A stretch of DNA of 64,000 nucleotides from DASSFG01 sp035550375 (GTDB lineage Bacteria; Planctomycetota; Planctomycetia; Pirellulales; JAICIG01): positions 1 to 64,000 of the forward strand of contig DASZPH010000092.1 in the NCBI GenBank assembly GCA_035550375.1, written 5' to 3'. Of this stretch, positions 62,568 through 64,000 are shown one piece after another. Each line of letters begins with the position of its first letter. The first letter of the stretch is position 1. The notes beneath the pieces were generated by a model. It saw nothing but the letters and a program-made list of their open reading frames with translations. It searched no databases and was not told the origin of the DNA. The position numbers and the translations under genes are program-made.

Positions 62568-64000
62568 TCATGGCCTATCCGTCGTTGTCAGCCGGTAAAC
62601 GGCGTACGATTTGTTGCCGTGCAGTTTTGGCAGGTCCAGCGGCGGCTCGGCCTCGACGATCAGATAGTCCGCGCCGTATCGACGCCCCAATTCAAGCAGG
62701 CGCTCGGGTGACAGTTCGGTCAGCGAGTCGCGCCAACGTCTTTGGAACTCGGGGTGAGGCATGCCGTAGATGTCCTCCAGTCGCTGCCGCCAGCGGACGA
62801 CGGTTACTGCGTCTTGCGGCAGGTCTTTCCACGAGACGACTTGGCCGCGACCGGCGTACCAGGTATATGTCTGCGCCATACGAGGCGTAATCGCCAGCGC
62901 CCCCTGCGGGCTGTGCTGGCCCATCCACTCGCATACATCACGCCAGTCGTCGTGATCGAGCACCTTGCCCGATTTGTCGGCCCGCGGAAGGTTGCCGAGC
63001 GGGTTGCCGGTCGCGTAGTCGTCGCGGGCGTAAAAGACCAGAGCACCACAGACCGCCAGCCAAAACGCGGCTCTTAAGTTCCGGCGGCTGGATTTTGAAT
63101 CTTGCAGAGAAAGGATGGCGCTCAGGCCGATGCCAACCGGGAGCATCACGTCGGCCAGCCGGAACCAGTAGAATCGCAACAGGGCCGCACGGGCGTCAGG
63201 ATAATTGGCGGTGACGACCGAAATGGCGAAACCGCAAAAGGCGATCGCGAGTGAGCCGACGACGAACGACCGCAGTTTCTGCAGACGCGGATTGTCGGTC
63301 CTGGCCCGGTTCATGACGGCCCAGGTGAGCAGCATGCACAGATACCGCAGCAGGAAGGGCCAACGAAACGACTGCGGCACGAGATGGTGCGGCAGGCGCT
63401 GAAAGACGTAGATCTCGTTCGCTTCCGCGACGATCTGCGGTTCGGTGTTCCAATTCAGCGCCAGCGCGGGGACGATGCCCAGCAAGGCCGCAAGCGCGCC
63501 GCACGCGATTCCCGGCCACAAGTTGCGCAACCGCGGCCGGTCGGGCGCAAGAAGCCAGCAGACACCCGCCGCGACCGCCGACCAGCCGCCGACAAGCACG
63601 TGCAGGGCCGAGGCCATTCCCAAAAGCAGAAGCGCCGTGTTCCAGCGGTTGCTGACCAACGCCGCGAGCGCCGCAAACACGAGCGCGTACGCCAGGCCCT
63701 TCGCCTCAAAACCGCCGATCACCCACTCCCCCGCAAGGTGGCAACCGACGTTGAAGATCAGAAAGAGTGCGGCGCTCGGCAGAGCCCACCCGACTCGCCC
63801 GACAACTGCCTGGCACAACCTTTGCCATGCCGCGGCGAGCAAGAGCCAGGTCGTCAGCCGCCCCAGCCAGGCGAACTGTGCCAGCGACATCCACCGCGTC
63901 GGCCACCCGCAGGTCAAATAGAAGACCCAATGCGTGTCGTTCGATTCAAAGAAGAAATCCCCCTTGGCCCAGTCGTGGTTCCAGAAGTGCCTGGCCTTGC
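62568..64000 (-). CDS. Polytopic membrane protein, DUF6798-like (truncated at window edge)
   Basis: The frame is open to the right edge of the window, so the N-terminus is missing. About ten hydrophobic segments are seen over the visible 477 residues, with a long soluble C-terminal part (from about the last 170 residues: DHDDWRDVCEWMGQHSPQG and AQTYTWYAGRGQVVSWKDLP). The opening part (RHFWNHDWAKGDFFF and HWVFYLTCGW) resembles DUF6798 proteins of planctomycetes, with a glycosyltransferase-like layout of many segments and a soluble tail. Function unknown. Confidence 0.75.
   Translation of the reverse strand, partial: KARHFWNHDWAKGDFFFESNDTHWVFYLTCGWPTRWMSLAQFAWLGRLTTWLLLAAAWQRLCQAVVGRVGWALPSAALFLIFNVGCHLAGEWVIGGFEAKGLAYALVFAALAALVSNRWNTALLLLGMASALHVLVGGWSAVAAGVCWLLAPDRPRLRNLWPGIACGALAALLGIVPALALNWNTEPQIVAEANEIYVFQRLPHHLVPQSFRWPFLLRYLCMLLTWAVMNRARTDNPRLQKLRSFVVGSLAIAFCGFAISVVTANYPDARAALLRFYWFRLADVMLPVGIGLSAILSLQDSKSSRRNLRAAFWLAVCGALVFYARDDYATGNPLGNLPRADKSGKVLDHDDWRDVCEWMGQHSPQGALAITPRMAQTYTWYAGRGQVVSWKDLPQDAVTVVRWRQRLEDIYGMPHPEFQRRWRDSLTELSPERLLELGRRYGADYLIVEAEPPLDLPKLHGNKSYAVYRLTTTDRP

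Noticed and set aside
63811..63825. TGGCAC-N5-TTGC, a perfect sigma-54-like match
   Set aside because: It lies antisense inside the coding region of the truncated membrane protein with no rightward gene to serve; chance is more likely.

Overview
The window is high-GC chromosomal DNA from a planctomycete, most likely of the Pirellulales type. The signs are a planctomycete-type DUF1549/DUF1553 cytochrome (PSD1 family) paired with a DUF1501 protein, Gfo/Idh/MocA oxidoreductases with Tat signals, DUF3500 and DUF72 proteins, PilZ and FHA proteins, a membrane-anchored Ser/Thr kinase, many secreted carbohydrate- and peptide-degrading enzymes, and a single isolated fliG. There is no rRNA, transposase, phage gene or CRISPR array. 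One complete tRNA gene is present, tRNA-Arg(TCG). The last gene runs off the right edge.

Layout. 0-9.9 kb: cyanophycinase-like peptidase, cold-shock-like protein, orphan DNA methyltransferase, TIM-barrel isomerase, DUF2071-like protein, a reverse-strand group (small conserved protein, uronate isomerase-like enzyme, recG), then mutM. 10-19.6 kb: DUF3500 protein, PilZ-like protein, a DacZ-like diadenylate cyclase, an old-yellow-enzyme-type flavoprotein, a PLC-like phosphodiesterase, a tandem alpha/beta hydrolase, aldose epimerase and a membrane protein. 19.7-27 kb: Ser/Thr kinase and membrane partner, LysM protein, VWA protein and, 4 bases after it, a membrane-anchored thioredoxin-fold gene with an in-frame TGA, which I read as selenocysteine. 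Then a CxxCH/alpha-alpha-barrel protein. 27-33.5 kb: GH2 glycosidase, HpnR-like radical SAM enzyme, Gfo/Idh/MocA, DUF2071, tRNA-Arg. 33.8-42.6 kb: FHA protein, then a reverse-strand run Gfo/Idh/MocA, HEAT, HEAT, PSD1, DUF1501. 42.8-50.4 kb: glutaminase-like enzyme, beta-propeller proteins, DUF72, BaiN-type flavoprotein. 50.7-55 kb: a three-gene operon of a PspA/IM30-like coiled-coil protein and two SPFH proteins carrying repeats of about 57 residues. 55-64 kb: MOSC, fliG, the ymdB-rny pair, a repeat-rich gap, a YHS-type metal-binding secreted protein, a membrane protein, a CoA-type NUDIX hydrolase and a truncated polytopic membrane protein.

How the genes work together. The clearest functional units are the ymdB-rny RNA-turnover pair, the SPFH/PspA-like membrane-organising operon, the Gfo-HEAT-HEAT-PSD1-DUF1501 catabolic/secretory run, and the LysM-VWA-selenoredoxin envelope group. 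The GH2 enzyme and the glutaminase-like enzyme, 15 kb apart, share a C-terminal beta-sandwich-like domain, so a module has moved between unrelated secreted hydrolases.

The strongest candidates for novelty are the in-frame UGA redoxin with a hairpin whose loop begins AGGU, the vault-like repeat architecture of the SPFH proteins, the shared C-terminal module, a sigma-54-type promoter in front of a 33-residue membrane micropeptide, and dispersed palindromic repeats that have remodelled the 3-prime ends of genes.
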